Assembly: GCF_010389155.1 (NCBI RefSeq)
Contig: NC_057767.1
Location: forward strand, 28,243,295 to 28,307,294
Direction of reading: 5' to 3'
Length of the DNA stretch: 64,000 nt
DNA from: Erigeron canadensis
Lineage: Eukaryota > Streptophyta > Magnoliopsida > Asterales > Asteraceae
Each line of letters starts with the position of its first letter. Position 1 is the first letter of the stretch. The notes under the pieces are model-generated. The model saw only the letters and a program-made list of their open reading frames with translations, had not been told where the DNA came from and made no database searches. Position numbers and translations under genes: made by a program. This document shows, one piece after another, positions 47,058 through 58,917 of this stretch.

Positions 47058-50000
47058 ATGTATCGTTCTCCAACGGCGGCCCATTTCTCTCCGGCCACCG
47101 CCACCATTCTCCAAAACCCCATCAAACCACCACACACCATATTCAACCAATCATTTTTCCATCTCACCACTAACTCAAAAACAAAAAAAGTTATTCAATT
47201 TCACCAAATAAAAAAACCAACTAATAATAATTTCGGTCTTTCATTTCATTATTTGCTTCGAAAACCACAAATATCGGTTTCAGCAGCCGAAGAAGATGTA
47301 AACTATGATAATGTTGCTTTGTCAGGGTTTGATGATTTCTCGGAACCGAGTTTTATGGAGTTTATAACATCGGAAAGAGTGAAGGTAGTTGCAATGGTGG
47401 GATTGGCATTGGCATTATGTAATGCAGACCGTGTCGTTATGTCGGTTGCGGTTGTTCCTTTGTCTTTGTCTCATGGTTGGTCTCAGTCTTTTGCTGGTGT
47501 TGTTCAGGTTCTTGTTTTCCTTTTCCTCATGTTGTTTTCTCTTTATTTCTTTTGATATATAAGATTGATCTTTTATTGTTTATATGATATGATCTTTTTC
47601 GGGTTTTTTTCGTGGAATTGAAAGTTGTGATACTGAATGACTTAGAATGAATCATAGTGTTGATGATTTAAGATTTGACTTTTTTGGAAATGTATCTAAA
47701 AATGGGTCAAAGGAGGAGGTTTTTTTATTGTTTAGGTTACTCGGGGAGGGCGAGTCTTGGACACAATGTATGAAAGCTCGAACTTGAGACTTCTTGTGAG
47801 GACATTAGGACGCCTAACGATTATGCGGAATTAGTTGAGTTTTGGACACAATGACTGTTACCTAGTAAAGCTCGAACTTGAGACCTTTTGTTAGGACATA
47901 AGGACGCCTAACGACTATGCGGAATTAGTTGAGTTTTTTGGACACAATGACTGTAACCTAGGAAAGCTCGAACTTGAGACCTCTTGTGAGGACATTAGGA
48001 TGCCAAACAACTATGTTGAATGAGTTAATGGTGTTTTAGGTTGCGAGTAATTATGAATTTGGTAAATTTAGGGGATTTTTGGAATTGCTTATTCAAGTGT
48101 TTTATTTTTACTATGGATAAGCAACAACAAACACTTTCCGGAAAAAAATCATATCTATTACTAAGGTTTTGCTAAACATAACCCTTAGTGCTATTCAATG
48201 AGTGTTGTCACAATATTACCAACGCTGATATGAGGTCGTTTGAAATGATGAAATGGAATAAAGAAGAAAAGGGAAATCTGTCAGCAGCATGTTTTATTTA
48301 TAGGTAGCCAAGACAAGTCAGGTAATGGGTTAAGATGGTTTCTGGTAGGGGGCCATACATGGAGAAAAAGGAGGAATTAAATTGGGCCGTCCTTGTAATC
48401 AAAGAAACTAGATATTACTTGAAAAATGTATTAGCATTTTACCCAAATTAAGAAGATGCGTCTCAAAACTTGTATGCATTAGTACATAGATTCTCGGGCA
48501 ACTGTTATTAGGATGAAAATTTCTATTTAAATACCTAAACAGACATTTGAGAATTAGGGTTATACAGTTATCAGCAGTCAGCACATTAGCTGAAATGAAT
48601 GGAACAGTAAACTATTAGCTAAAAAAATTTCTTTTAAGGAAACAGGTCAGAAGTCATTGAAAGGTTAATTTTTCTGAATTCTGAATTAAACTTTTTTGGA
48701 CATAGGTTATTCTTGTTCAACCCTACGTGTACCAGAAATATGGTTAATTTGGTTCAGACGTGAAATAAAATATAGACCTGGTGGTTGATCCTTACTTTTG
48801 GTGGCGGTTATTATAATATACTATAGTTATATGTGTGTCTGAATTTATAGGTAGCCCTTGGCAACTCTTGTAATTTTATAAGGAATAAATGACTTGAAAA
48901 GTATGCAATCCCAAACCCGCACCTATTAACTGATGTACTATTTTGAGATTTTTGTTTCAAGGGGGTGCAAGGAGGGTGACTACGCAAGTGGAATTAATGT
49001 GGTTTCTTGAGTTAGGAGGTGATTTTTACACTAAAAATTACTGTACACACCAGAGTTAAGTTGTCATGTACTTGTACCATCCACTTTCAACTTTTCTACA
49101 TTTTGGTGTACAAATCACCATCTTTTAAAATACGCCAGCTACTAAAAACAATTTGTATGGTTTCTATTTCACTTTTACTTTTAGGGTTCATTTATTAGAG
49201 TATTCTGCAATCATAAGGATGACCAGTTCTTCAGCAAAGATATGTTGAGTTTGGATCGCCATGTTGCTAGAGATAGGATTGTTAGGGGCACCGTTTCTCC
49301 TTCTAAAGGACGGGATCCTACGCAGTAGTGGTTCCATGTTTTGCTTTTAGTTCGGCCTACAAATGTGTCCCATTTACAGTCAAGCAAGAATTTCGATGTC
49401 TTTGCATGCATATTTGATCTTGTATCATAAAGTCTCGGTACATGCCTCCAACTGAAAGAGAAGAGATAGAAGTATATATAAGACTGATAACTATCACATA
49501 ATATCATTTTGTATTTTATAGATTTTTTTTGGATACTTGGATGCCTCTTTTAGTCATGAGCTTGTATGGATTATATCAACTTATCTGGGAATTTGGAAGT
49601 CAGTAGAGAAACCTCTGTTATTGAAGTTACTCTACTTGTTTTGTTTTCCTTCTAATTGGTGGCACTGATCGCAGTCATCTTTTCTTTGGGGATATTTAAT
49701 ATCACCGATAGCTGGAGGAACTCTAGTAGACTACTATGGCGGTAAAGTAATCATGGCATGTGGTGTTGCTTTATGGTCAATGGCTACATTTCTCACCCCT
49801 TGGGCTGCTGAAAATTCTCTTTGGGCACTACTTAGCATGCGTGCTTTGCTTGGAGTTGCAGAAGGTGTGGCACTTCCATGTATGAACAATATGATAGCCA
49901 GGTATCAACTTTTTTGTACTATCTTCTGAGAGTAGCTGGTTTAATATTAAATATATGTATATATATATATATTATATATATATAGGGAAAATATAAAATG

Positions 50001-53000
50001 AGTCCACCTCTTGAAAAAAGAAAGTTATATAAGAAAGAAGCTAAAAAGGAAACATGTCAAATTGTATTAAGTGTATTTTCTATGCGTGAAATCTCCTAAA
50101 TAATTTTGTTTAAAAAGACAATCTAGTGCTAAAATATTGAACACTTGATATTATATTTGACACATTAGTAGCTTATAACGTTCAAAAAAAATTGGACAAG
50201 GAGTGTTTTAGATTAAGTCAACATGTTTATGTCATGTACCACATTTTGACCCGTTATCAGACCCTTCTGACTGACCCGCCCATTTTACCAAATCTAACTA
50301 TTGTATAGTTCATTACAAGGTACACATATATAATTGAGTATTCAACTCATATGTTCATATTTGACACACTAGTAGTTTATAAAAAAGGGAGATTTATAAT
50401 TACATATTTTCCAAAAGCATGCTTTAGAAGCATTGTATTTATGCATTGAAAACTTGCATTTTGGGCAAATATGTAATTATGTCTCAAAAGTGTGGGATAT
50501 ATGTGAATCTTCCTATAAAAAAAATTGGACAGGGTGTGTTTTATATCAAGCCAAACTGTTTATGACATGTACCAAAAAGTATCATTTTGGTTCGTTTTCA
50601 GACCCTTCTGACTGATCCCCCATTTTGCTAAATCTAACTATGTTCATTACAAACTACACAAATATAATAGAACATATTATTCAACTCCAATGTGCATACC
50701 ATTACTCCAATTGATTATTGTCTTGTATAACCCAAACGGCTAGTATCCTTTTGATCTTTTTCTTGTAGATGGTTTCCACAAACCGAACGATCCCGAGCTG
50801 TCGGGCTTGCAATGGCTGGATTTCAGCTTGGAAGTGCTATTGGACTCACACTTTCTCCCATCCTCATGTCACGAGGTGGTGTAGGAGGACCCTTTATAAT
50901 ATTTGGATTATCTGGCTTTCTATGGGTTTTGGTATGGGTATCTGCAACATCTAGCACTCCAGAACGAAGCGGCCAAATAACAAAATACGAGTTAGAATAT
51001 ATTCAGAGCAAAAGGAAGCAATCCGCCAAGGTTGAGAGTCAAATGAAGACAGCCAAAATGATCCCACCCTTCAGGCGTTTACTCTCTAAACTACCAACTT
51101 GGTCTCTCATTGTTGCAAATTCCATGCATAGCTGGGTAGTCTATTCTTTCCCCGTGCTTTACGATATGCAATAAAAGGGTTGGGCAATCCATTGGGACAA
51201 AGCTGGTACTAATTCGGCATGAGTTGGGTGCTGGCTTAACTTTGTCCAAACTATTAGTGTGTCAATTATTGTTACAGAGTTTATTTCATTTCAATAATTA
51301 TGTGGCTCTTTAATAGGAGCTTTTATGAACCAAAAATACACTTTGGGCAATTTTCGACCCTTTTGTCTCGTTTTCGTTTTAGGCTATTTATTTCTACTTG
51401 TTTTTCCTATTAGAGATATAAACATAACCTAAAGCGGCCTTAAAAGGGAGCATGTCGAAATTAGAACCTCTGTTACTGATGTTTAGAAGTTAATGTGATG
51501 TCATCTAGTTGTATGTAATTCCTTCTCTCAAGTCTTAACTATGTTGCACAGTTGAGAAATATCATTGCTCCTTATGATACTTAGAGTGGCTTTTATCACT
51601 AATAATACTATAATGTTATATCTAAACCTCAATTTTCTTACCACAGGGATTCTTCGTCATTCTTTCATGGATGCCCATTTACTTCAAAACAGTAAGTCTT
51701 ACTGACATACTATGTTTTTCTTCATATGTCTAAATAAGTGTATTGTATAACAGTGGGCGTGTCTTTTTTGCAGATATATCATGTGGACCTCCGACAAGCA
51801 GCATGGTTTAGTGCTGTTCCCTGGAGTATGATGGCATTAGTAGGCTACTTTGCCGGTGTTTTTTCTGACAAACTGATACAGAGTGGCATGACTGTCACTT
51901 TGACTCGTAAAATTATGCAGGTGTGTAATATACTGTGAAAAGGTTAATATGAATGGGTCAATATCCACACCAAGTTATTTAGTAATACTTGATCTTGTTT
52001 AGTTTTAGAAATGGAAAAAATGAGACCTTAATTCCTTTTGCTTTCTTCCATCAGTCAATTGGTTTCGTGGGACCTGGTATTGCTCTTATTGGCTTGATAA
52101 TGGCAAAAAGCCCAGTCATTGCTTCTGCATGGCTTACATTAGCTGTAGGGCTAAAATCATTTAGTCACTGTGGATTCCTTGTAAACCTTCAGGTATGATC
52201 TCTTTTCTAGCATCATTTCTAGAGGTGGCATTGTGGCAAAAGTCGATTGTGGCATGTTGGGTAAAGGGTAAAATGGGATATTAGGATTAGGTTAACGCAT
52301 GTAATTTCATCATGTCAACTCAGAAAAAATTGACCTTTTTGCTTCAATTTTCATAATATTTTGCCTCTCTTTATCTTTTTAGTTTTGTAAATTAGTAATG
52401 AGTTAATTATGATTATAAGGAAATACATATTATAGTAATGATCTAGTTTCTTTTGAACAAAAGAAATTTAGTACGTAGTAAGCATTTGAATACACGTTAG
52501 CCAATTTTAACCTGTTTTACAACTTTTCGTTTCTAGATTAATTTCTGTCTATCCATTAGAACAATAATTAATCCATATTGACATGTTCAATATCAATGGG
52601 TTGAAGTTGCCACCTCTAATCCTGACTGATGATCTTAAATGTCGTCTTACTTGGCTAACATATCTAATTTACTTTGAGCAGGAGATTGCCCCACAATATT
52701 CCGGTGTTCTACATGGTAAGACACTTAATCTTATGACTTGCATATACATACGAAGTGAAGAATGGTTGACAATATCTTATTTTCTTTTCATATATATTTG
52801 GAAGAGAGAATTATTATTCGCTCTTATCAATAATTTATATATTTAAGAGTCATGAGTTTGATGGCTGTCTTGTAATCCAGAAATGCATGCCTATCTTTGT
52901 ATAGATTTCATATATGCATTAATAATTTTTTTTGTGATGCAAAAGTTAATACTCATGAGGAAATGATATTGCTTCCCTGTATACCTAACGAAGTCTACTT

Positions 53001-53970
53001 TGCCCCCTCTAATAATTAGTATTGTGCCCATTTAACTTAGGTTTTTGAGCTATTTTGGCCACTCCCATAGTCCCATTAACATTTTTTCGTTTCCTATGAT
53101 ATATTTTATCAAATCATGTTCACTATTGTGGGTAACTGTATTAACATCAAATCATGATTCACTTTTTGCCGACTTGTTCATTGCAATGATGGATGAGTAT
53201 ACGGACAAAATAGAATAGAAAAGTTACCTAGTACTCGTATTAGGAATACCAAAACTGCTAAAAAGGAGCTTTTTTAGGTGACTAGTGGCCACATTAATTA
53301 TTTACACTTACACAAGAGATGGCACTATGTGCGGGTTACATCATGGGTTAATAGTTGGTACCTGTCATAACAGGCTAGGTTGTGCCAACCCGGAATTCTT
53401 ATTTGACAAATAATTATAATGTCAAGTATGATTTTAAAGTAACAATATTTCAAAATTATCAAAAAAGCTTTAGATAAAGTGATTTAACATGTTTTATGCA
53501 TTAAAAATACACTATTACCGACTTTTAGCCTGTCAACCTGTTATAGATAAAATAATCCAAATTGACCAATACATAAGTAAACTGGTAAACTTACATCTAC
53601 TTTTTGACAATTGGGTGACCAGATAAGTATATTTTGAAGCCCCGGCGACTACAAACTGTACACATTATCAAATTGACTTTTTTATTTATTAAAACTGAAG
53701 AAAATCAATATGTATGTTGTAAGATTATGTAACTTGTATGCTCTTGTTGACCCGTTGTTGATGCAAATACATTCCTGCTGTATAGGAATGTCGAATACTG
53801 CAGGCACATTGGCTGCCATAATTGGGACAGTTGGAGCTGGTTACTTTGTGGAATTGGTGGGTTCTTTTCAGGGATTTCTGTTGCTTACAGCAGTTCTATA
53901 TTTCTCAGCAGCTATGTTTTGGAACATCTTTTCCACCGGTGAAAGGGTGAATTTTGATGAAGACCGGTAA
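47058..53970 (+). CDS. PHT4;5: Probable anion (phosphate) transporter, chloroplastic, PHT4;5 / ANTR6 type
   Basis: Eight exons: 47058-47507, 49675-49901, 50769-51135, 51647-51691, 51774-51920, 52055-52192, 52682-52715 and 53786-53970. The joined frame is 531 codons including stop (530 residues). It is a major-facilitator protein of the SLC17/PHT4 family, which moves phosphate or other anions; plastid placement is inferred from the Ser/Thr/Pro-rich N-terminus (about 85 residues). Then come ALCNADRVVMSVAVVPLS, GGTLVDYYGGKVIMACGVAL, MNNMIARWFPQTERSRAVG, MAGFQLGSAIGLTLSPIL and GTLAAIIGTVGAGYFVELVG, typical of PHT4;5. Start at the first ATG of the frame (MYRSPTAA). Intron 1 (2.2 kb) holds three ~90-bp tandem repeats. 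All splice sites are GT-AG; the gene looks intact. Confidence 0.93.
47757..48010 (+). repeat. Three tandem repeats (~85-97 bp) in PHT4;5 intron 1
   Basis: The unit begins ttggacacaatg and contains agctcgaacttgagac and ggacgcctaac. The first copy lacks an internal ~12 bp. Confidence 0.85.
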
Positions 53971-56268
53971 TTAGTTTTGTCTGCTACTCCTTTTGTAGAT
54001 AAGATAGTTGCATATGTAGTTGTAATGCAAAATCAGTGAAAATGTTGTACATTCCTGGCCTTAAAGGCCCTAAGAACAGAAGGTAGGATCTAACTAGGTT
54101 CCATTGTTGTAATCTCACCTCGACGGTGCCTGGTTATTTATTCTTGCTTAAAGAAATGCAAGTGGATGTGAGTTATCGAAATAATTTCACCATTATTCTG
54201 TGTTGATGCTTGTTATTGCCGCCTGCTCATTTTCTCATTTATCAACACTTTAGCAATGTGGTGCCATGTTTCTCCTCCTGGGTACCTGTTAGGCTGTTAT
54301 GGACAATGGTGGATCTCGAGGGAAGTCACAGAGGGAGCCAAAAGTCGCGGGAACCAAAAAATAATACGACTACTAACAAAAAAAAAAAAATTTCAAATGA
54401 AATGCATATACAATAGCACTAAAAACAGAGAGGGTCAGGACCCCCGCGTAAATACCCTTGCTCATCTACACTGCCACCAAAGTTTGTGCTCGATCTGACG
54501 TCCAATCTACGTCTCATCTCAACATCTTGCTCTTTATCTTCCATTTTCGCTCTTCTCTCATCTTTATTGACAATTTCCGTTTGCAACAAGCCACGGTCTA
54601 CGTGTTTTTCCTCTTCATTTTCCTAAACGTCCCAACCTACGTGCGTGAGTAAAACCTAAACTTCTCAGATCTAATATCCTACTCCTTTCTCCATTCAACT
54701 CTACCGCATCATAGTATTTTCATGACCACCTTTAGAAGACAGAGATACTATTATTAAGGATTCAATATATGGAAAAAAAAATCTATATTGCTATATATAG
54801 TCGTTTCGTTAAAGTTTTTATTAAATATGTAGCTTCACATGTACTATTTAGAATAGTTCAATTATTAACAAACACGTGTTCACTTTTTTAAATCTAATAT
54901 ATTCGACCACCCAAAAAGTTATTGCAACCTTAAGAAAAGAATTACATAAATAATTTGATTCTATTGTCGGATAAGTAAAATGATATGTATCATTATTAAT
55001 AATATGTTTTAGTGTTATAAAACTCGGATGATAAATTAGACTCGGAACTAGAATCGGCTCCTTCACGGGTTGGGTTTGGCTTAATCGGACTAAAATTCAA
55101 TCAACGGTCGATAATCGGGTCAACTTCGGTCTAACTTGACCAACTTGGTCGATTTCGGTCAAAACTCGAGATAATTTTAGTTTTCTCTCTATAAGAAACT
55201 TTAATAAAATCTTAAATTAGTTTAGTTTTATGTTTTTGAACAATTAAGTGTGAACTCTAAATTACTATTTTTATACAATTATATTCAACTTTAGAGTTTA
55301 TTACATACAATTTTAAAATTTATTATTATTCTATATTAAAAACGGGTTTGATGAGCACAAGTACGGGATTGCGGAAGCAAGAAAACCACTTGTAACACCT
55401 TGCTTTTTTTTAATATTTAAAAATCTTATTTTATTAAAAGAAAAAAAAAACAGAGTGTTACAAGTTATTTAATTATACCTACTCCTTTTTAAAGAACTTT
55501 ATTTCAATCTCAACAAAGAAATGAAAGCATACCCTTTGCTTGTTGTCTTTTCACTTACTCAATTGTCGAGGTTCTCTAGGATCTCCCGATTCCTATCCGA
55601 GTTGTCAAAATCTCCTAACTCTACCCTCGCCATTCCGATCTTGATTTATTGAGTTCTCCAACATTGTATGTAAGTGACAAAATTTATTCATTTTAAAATA
55701 ATGAGTATGTAGTTTTTGAAATCCCGGGTTAAAAATAATTAATACCAAAACTTTTAGCTTAGAAATATTATACGAGTAGCTAACAAAGTCGAATGAGTCG
55801 AAACTCACCATACCCAAAACAAAATTGTATTTAAGACTTCGTATATTCTTATTACGAACATTGATATTCTCGTAACTTAAATTTTATAATCATCATTGTA
55901 ATTTGCTTCTAAACTGGTCTATCTTGTTTACATATCATATATTTCAGAAGAAAAAAATGCATTATGATTTATACTTCACAACGAAATTTGATTTATAACA
56001 TGATCTTAAATCATTTGATTTTGAGTTTTCTTTTCCTTGGTTACTACTATAATATAAATTAGATAATTCTTATTAGACGTTTATAAAATATGAACTGAAT
56101 TACCCCTTAACTTAAATTCATTAAAAATAACTTAATATATCTTAAACATGAATTGAATATCTATAAAAAACAGAGGTCAAACATTTTGAGAAAAGATAGG
56201 AGATAAACAAGTATTCGGGAGGTCCAATAAAAAAAACTTGTATGAGATAGGATTAGAAGTGTCATGCC
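53971..56268. other. Downstream of PHT4;5, no gene seen
   Basis: The first ~330 bp are 3'-UTR or flank, duplicated later at 58130-58360. The remainder has only short frames. A region of cgggtcaacttcggtc-type words lies at 55050-55170. Confidence 0.45.
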
Positions 56269-56310
56269 ATCCCACATCGGCCAAAGTAATAACAACTTTC
56301 ATGTTTATAA
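56269..56310 (+). promoter_or_regulatory. Plant snRNA-type Pol III promoter (USE + TATA)
   Basis: ATCCCACATCG at 56269-56279 is a perfect match to the upstream sequence element (RTCCCACATCG) of plant U-snRNA genes. A TATA-like tttataa lies at 56304-56310, 24 nt after the USE. That spacing is the one known to select RNA polymerase III (U6, U3, 7SL type) rather than Pol II, which needs about 10 bp more. The expected start lies about 25 nt further on, at 56335. Confidence 0.8.
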
Positions 56311-56334
56311 TCCTTGTTTTGGATATTTAAAATC

Positions 56335-56543
56335 GCCGGGCTCAGTTGCGTGAGCTTGTGACGAATTCTGGTGCGCGCACCCTTGAACGCAAGGAGGAGA
56401 TACCTTCGGCCAAGCGATACATGGCTTGGTCTCTCGACTAAGAGAATGTATGTCGAGTTGTTACCTCCACGGCTATATACCCTAGTCAGGCTAGGCAGAC
56501 TCTCAACTAAGGTTGATCCCTTCCAATCCCGACAGTAATCTTT
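56335..56543 (+). ncRNA. Unassigned Pol III transcript with a 7SL-like 5' end
   Basis: It starts GCCGGGCTCAG at the distance from the TATA box expected for Pol III and ends at a T-run (56541-56544), about 209 nt. The first ~28 nt (through gtgagcttgtgac) resemble the 5' end of plant signal recognition particle 7SL RNA as I recall it, but the rest does not and the length is short (7SL is about 300 nt). Hairpins are visible: ggtgcg/cgcacc, cttg-aacg-caag, ccaagc/gcttgg, ctcgac/gtcgag, cctag/ctagg. The loops gatacat and atgtat could pair with each other. It is GC-richer than its surroundings. Options are a rearranged 7SL copy, a lineage-specific Pol III RNA, or a pseudogene with an intact promoter. 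No telomerase template repeat was seen. Confidence 0.5.
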
Positions 56544-56544
56544 T
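56541..56544 (+). terminator. Pol III T-run terminator
   Basis: First TTTT after the 56335 start, followed by a second T-run a few bases on. Confidence 0.5.
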
Positions 56545-57429
56545 CATTTTTCGTTTTCTTGTTAACTTTGTTCGGATTACGTACAAACATATCATTCCCA
56601 ACAAGAAGATTTATATCATATATCTAATTAACTTATGTGTTTGATGGAATGCTATTTTTCAACTATAATTGTTTGAAATGGATTTTCGTATATCAAATTA
56701 TCAGTTCTGTTGAATCCCAATGACCAATGCTTTGCTTTCTTTGGTTGGTTGTGCGCATTAAATTATATAAATGTAAACATGTTGCACAGATTGGAGTTTT
56801 TGCACATACTAATTAGGTAAACAATGCAGAAACTTGTTCATGGCTTCAATGAAGAAACTGCTTCTGCCCTCAATTGAGTTTTTATAAGGTCTTCTGATTC
56901 TCAACAATGGAAGGACAAAAAAACGCAACGTCTCAGCCTTTGTTGTCGCGTCTTTATTGATGGTGCGTGTCTATAGATTCATTCCTTGCCTAGAAACATG
57001 TCTAAATGTTTTAAGTATGTCATTAGTTCATCCTTCGTAGCGATTGCAAAAATTTGAGTGTATTGATATATAGCTTTCGCTTTTTGTACCCATTTCTCTC
57101 CTATATATATCATGCCATGTAAGACTTGCAGCTTTTTGTTGACTTTTGTGGTCCTCCGGACTTTATTAACGGTCACCTGGCCTTTACTGGCGATCTCCGG
57201 GCTTTTACTGGGTGAAAGAAGCCACCATTTCACACAACAAACCCAATTTTGATCAATTGTAGATATGTAGCCACATCTGCATCAGAAGCTTGCCCATTGC
57301 TGGTTGTGATGCATCCAAAATGGGAAACAAAGCTGACTTTGTTTTACATAGTTTTTCACTCTTTATTTTACCTAGTTTTCGGAATAGAGAATCAATATAT
57401 GCTTTTATGAAGAGTTTATAAGAAAAAGT
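56545..57429. other. Intergenic, no gene recognised
   Basis: A minus-strand frame of 84 codons (56979-57233) has no recognisable motif. Nothing else of note. Confidence 0.4.
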
Positions 57430-58365
57430 CATAGTCATGAGTTTTTGATGGTGTCTTGTAATCCTGAAATGCACGCCTATCTTTGTATAGATTTCATATC
57501 TATGAATTCTTACTAATTTATATCGTGACGCTAAAGTTTATACTCATGAGGAAATGATATTGCTTTGGTGTCCCCCCCCCCCCCCCCCCCCCCCCCCCTA
57601 CATATTTTGGCGCCTCCCATTAACATATTTTCATATATCCTATGAAATATTTATCAAATAATGGTTCACTTTTTACCCATCTGTCCAATGCTATAACGGA
57701 TGAGTACCCAGAATACTGGCAAAATAGAAAAGTTACCAAGTATCAAGATTCAAGAATGTCAAAATTACTTAAGAAAAAAGAGTTTTTTTAGGTGACTAGT
57801 GGCCACATTAATTCTTTACACTAGAGATGGCACAATCTGCGGGTTGCAATGGGTAAATAGTTGGTACCTGTCATAAAAGGCTAGATTTTGTAACTTGTAT
57901 GCTCCGTTTGACCCGTTGTTGATGCATATACATTCTTGTTGTATAACTTGTCGAATACTGCAGGTACATTGGCTGCCATAATCGGGACAATTGGAGCTGG
58001 TTACTTTGTTGAATTGGTGGGTTCTTTTCAGATATCTCTGTTGCTTAATTGCAGCACTTTAGTATTTCTCAGCAGCTATGTTTTGGAACATCTTTTCCAC
58101 CGGTGAATTTTTATGAAGGCCAGTAATTAGCTCTGTCTGCTACTCTCTTTGTAGATAAGATATTTCCGTATGTAGCTGTTATGCAAAATCAGTGAAAATT
58201 GTTGTACATTCCCGGGCTTAAAAGGCCTTAAAAACTGAGGCGGACGTGGTTTCACCGTTTTTATGTGTTGATGCTTATTATTGCCGCCTGCTCGTTTTAT
58301 CATTTACACTCTAGCAATGTGGTGCCATATTTCTCCCCCTGGGTACCTATTAGGATATTATGGAA
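57430..58365 (+). pseudogene. Duplicated PHT4;5 tail (intron 7, exon 8, 3' flank)
   Basis: Collinear match to about 52848-54290. The exon-8 equivalent is 57946-58126. Its acceptor is lost (gtataactt in place of gtatagga). Insertions near 58050 (gcttaattgcag) break the frame, and the GERVNFDED end is shortened. Flanking words such as cctgtcataa, gccgcctgctc and ctgggtacct recur in order. Upstream exons are absent, so this is a partial segmental duplication, not a retrocopy (intron sequence is included). Confidence 0.85.
57572..57598 (+). repeat. Poly-C tract (27 C)
   Basis: Uninterrupted run of 27 cytosines within the duplicated intron. The parental site (about 52980-53010) has only short C runs. 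The length may be inexact because homopolymers are error-prone in sequencing. Confidence 0.9.
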
Positions 58366-58663
58366 CTGTTTCTTAGTTTTTAGTTTTTACTATAGCATAG
58401 TTTACTAATTTTGTAGTTGTTGGTGTTCAACTTCTGAATGATATTTCTCACAGATGGTTCTTTATTGATAGGATTTATGCTTGAGCCTACTTGTTCGAAT
58501 CTCCTGTGGAAATTGTCATGGCTTCCTTTTTTTTTTAAGGAGGTTGCTAATTATTTTGAAACGTATAACAGTGATGGTTAATGATTTTTAGTCTTTTATC
58601 TGTTTGTGACCCCATTTCATTGTCACCATATTTAAAGGTACTTTTATTTTGTAATATATAAAA
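58366..58663. other. Spacer, no gene seen
   Basis: AT-rich; ends with the left copy of the SINE target duplication. Confidence 0.5.
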
Positions 58664-58895
58664 AACCAACTGGGTTGGATCAGTGGTTGGAGCTCATGCC
58701 TCTAGAAACAGAGGTCATGGGTTCGATCCTCATGCCCAGCAAGGCTGGAGGTCCTTTTCTACCTATGGTAGAACCTGGAAGCAGCCTCTCTACCTTTGGT
58801 AGGGGTAAGGTTGTCTACATATCAACCTCCCCCATACACCGTCGAAGACGGTATTGGGACCTAAAACCCGTAGAAGACGGCATTGGGAGTTACTT
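58664..58895 (+). mobile_element. tRNA-derived SINE, complete
   Basis: The tRNA-like head has an A-box-like ggatcagtggttggagc and a perfect B-box-like gggttcgatcc. The body has ctggaggtccttttctac, gcagcctctctacc, taggggtaaggttgtctac and cctccccc, resembling plant Au-type SINEs. It ends in a T-rich stretch. A perfect 22-bp target duplication flanks it (58642-58663 and 58896-58917), so the insertion is young. Relatives lie at 32820, 44392 (inverted) and 20940. Confidence 0.85.
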
Positions 58896-58917
58896 TTTTA
58901 TTTTGTAATATATAAAA

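Noticed and set aside
49201..49507. Possible extra exon or nested gene in PHT4;5 intron 1
   Set aside because: A ~40-codon protein-like plus frame and a 98-codon minus frame exist, but neither has a recognisable family or matching splice context, and the eight-exon gene is complete without them.
56335..56543. Telomerase RNA or RNase MRP RNA
   Set aside because: No ctaaaccc-type template repeat and no recognisable conserved MRP core was seen. Only the promoter type fits.
58675..58908. 77-codon frame in the SINE
   Set aside because: Falls entirely within the tRNA-derived SINE, which is non-coding.
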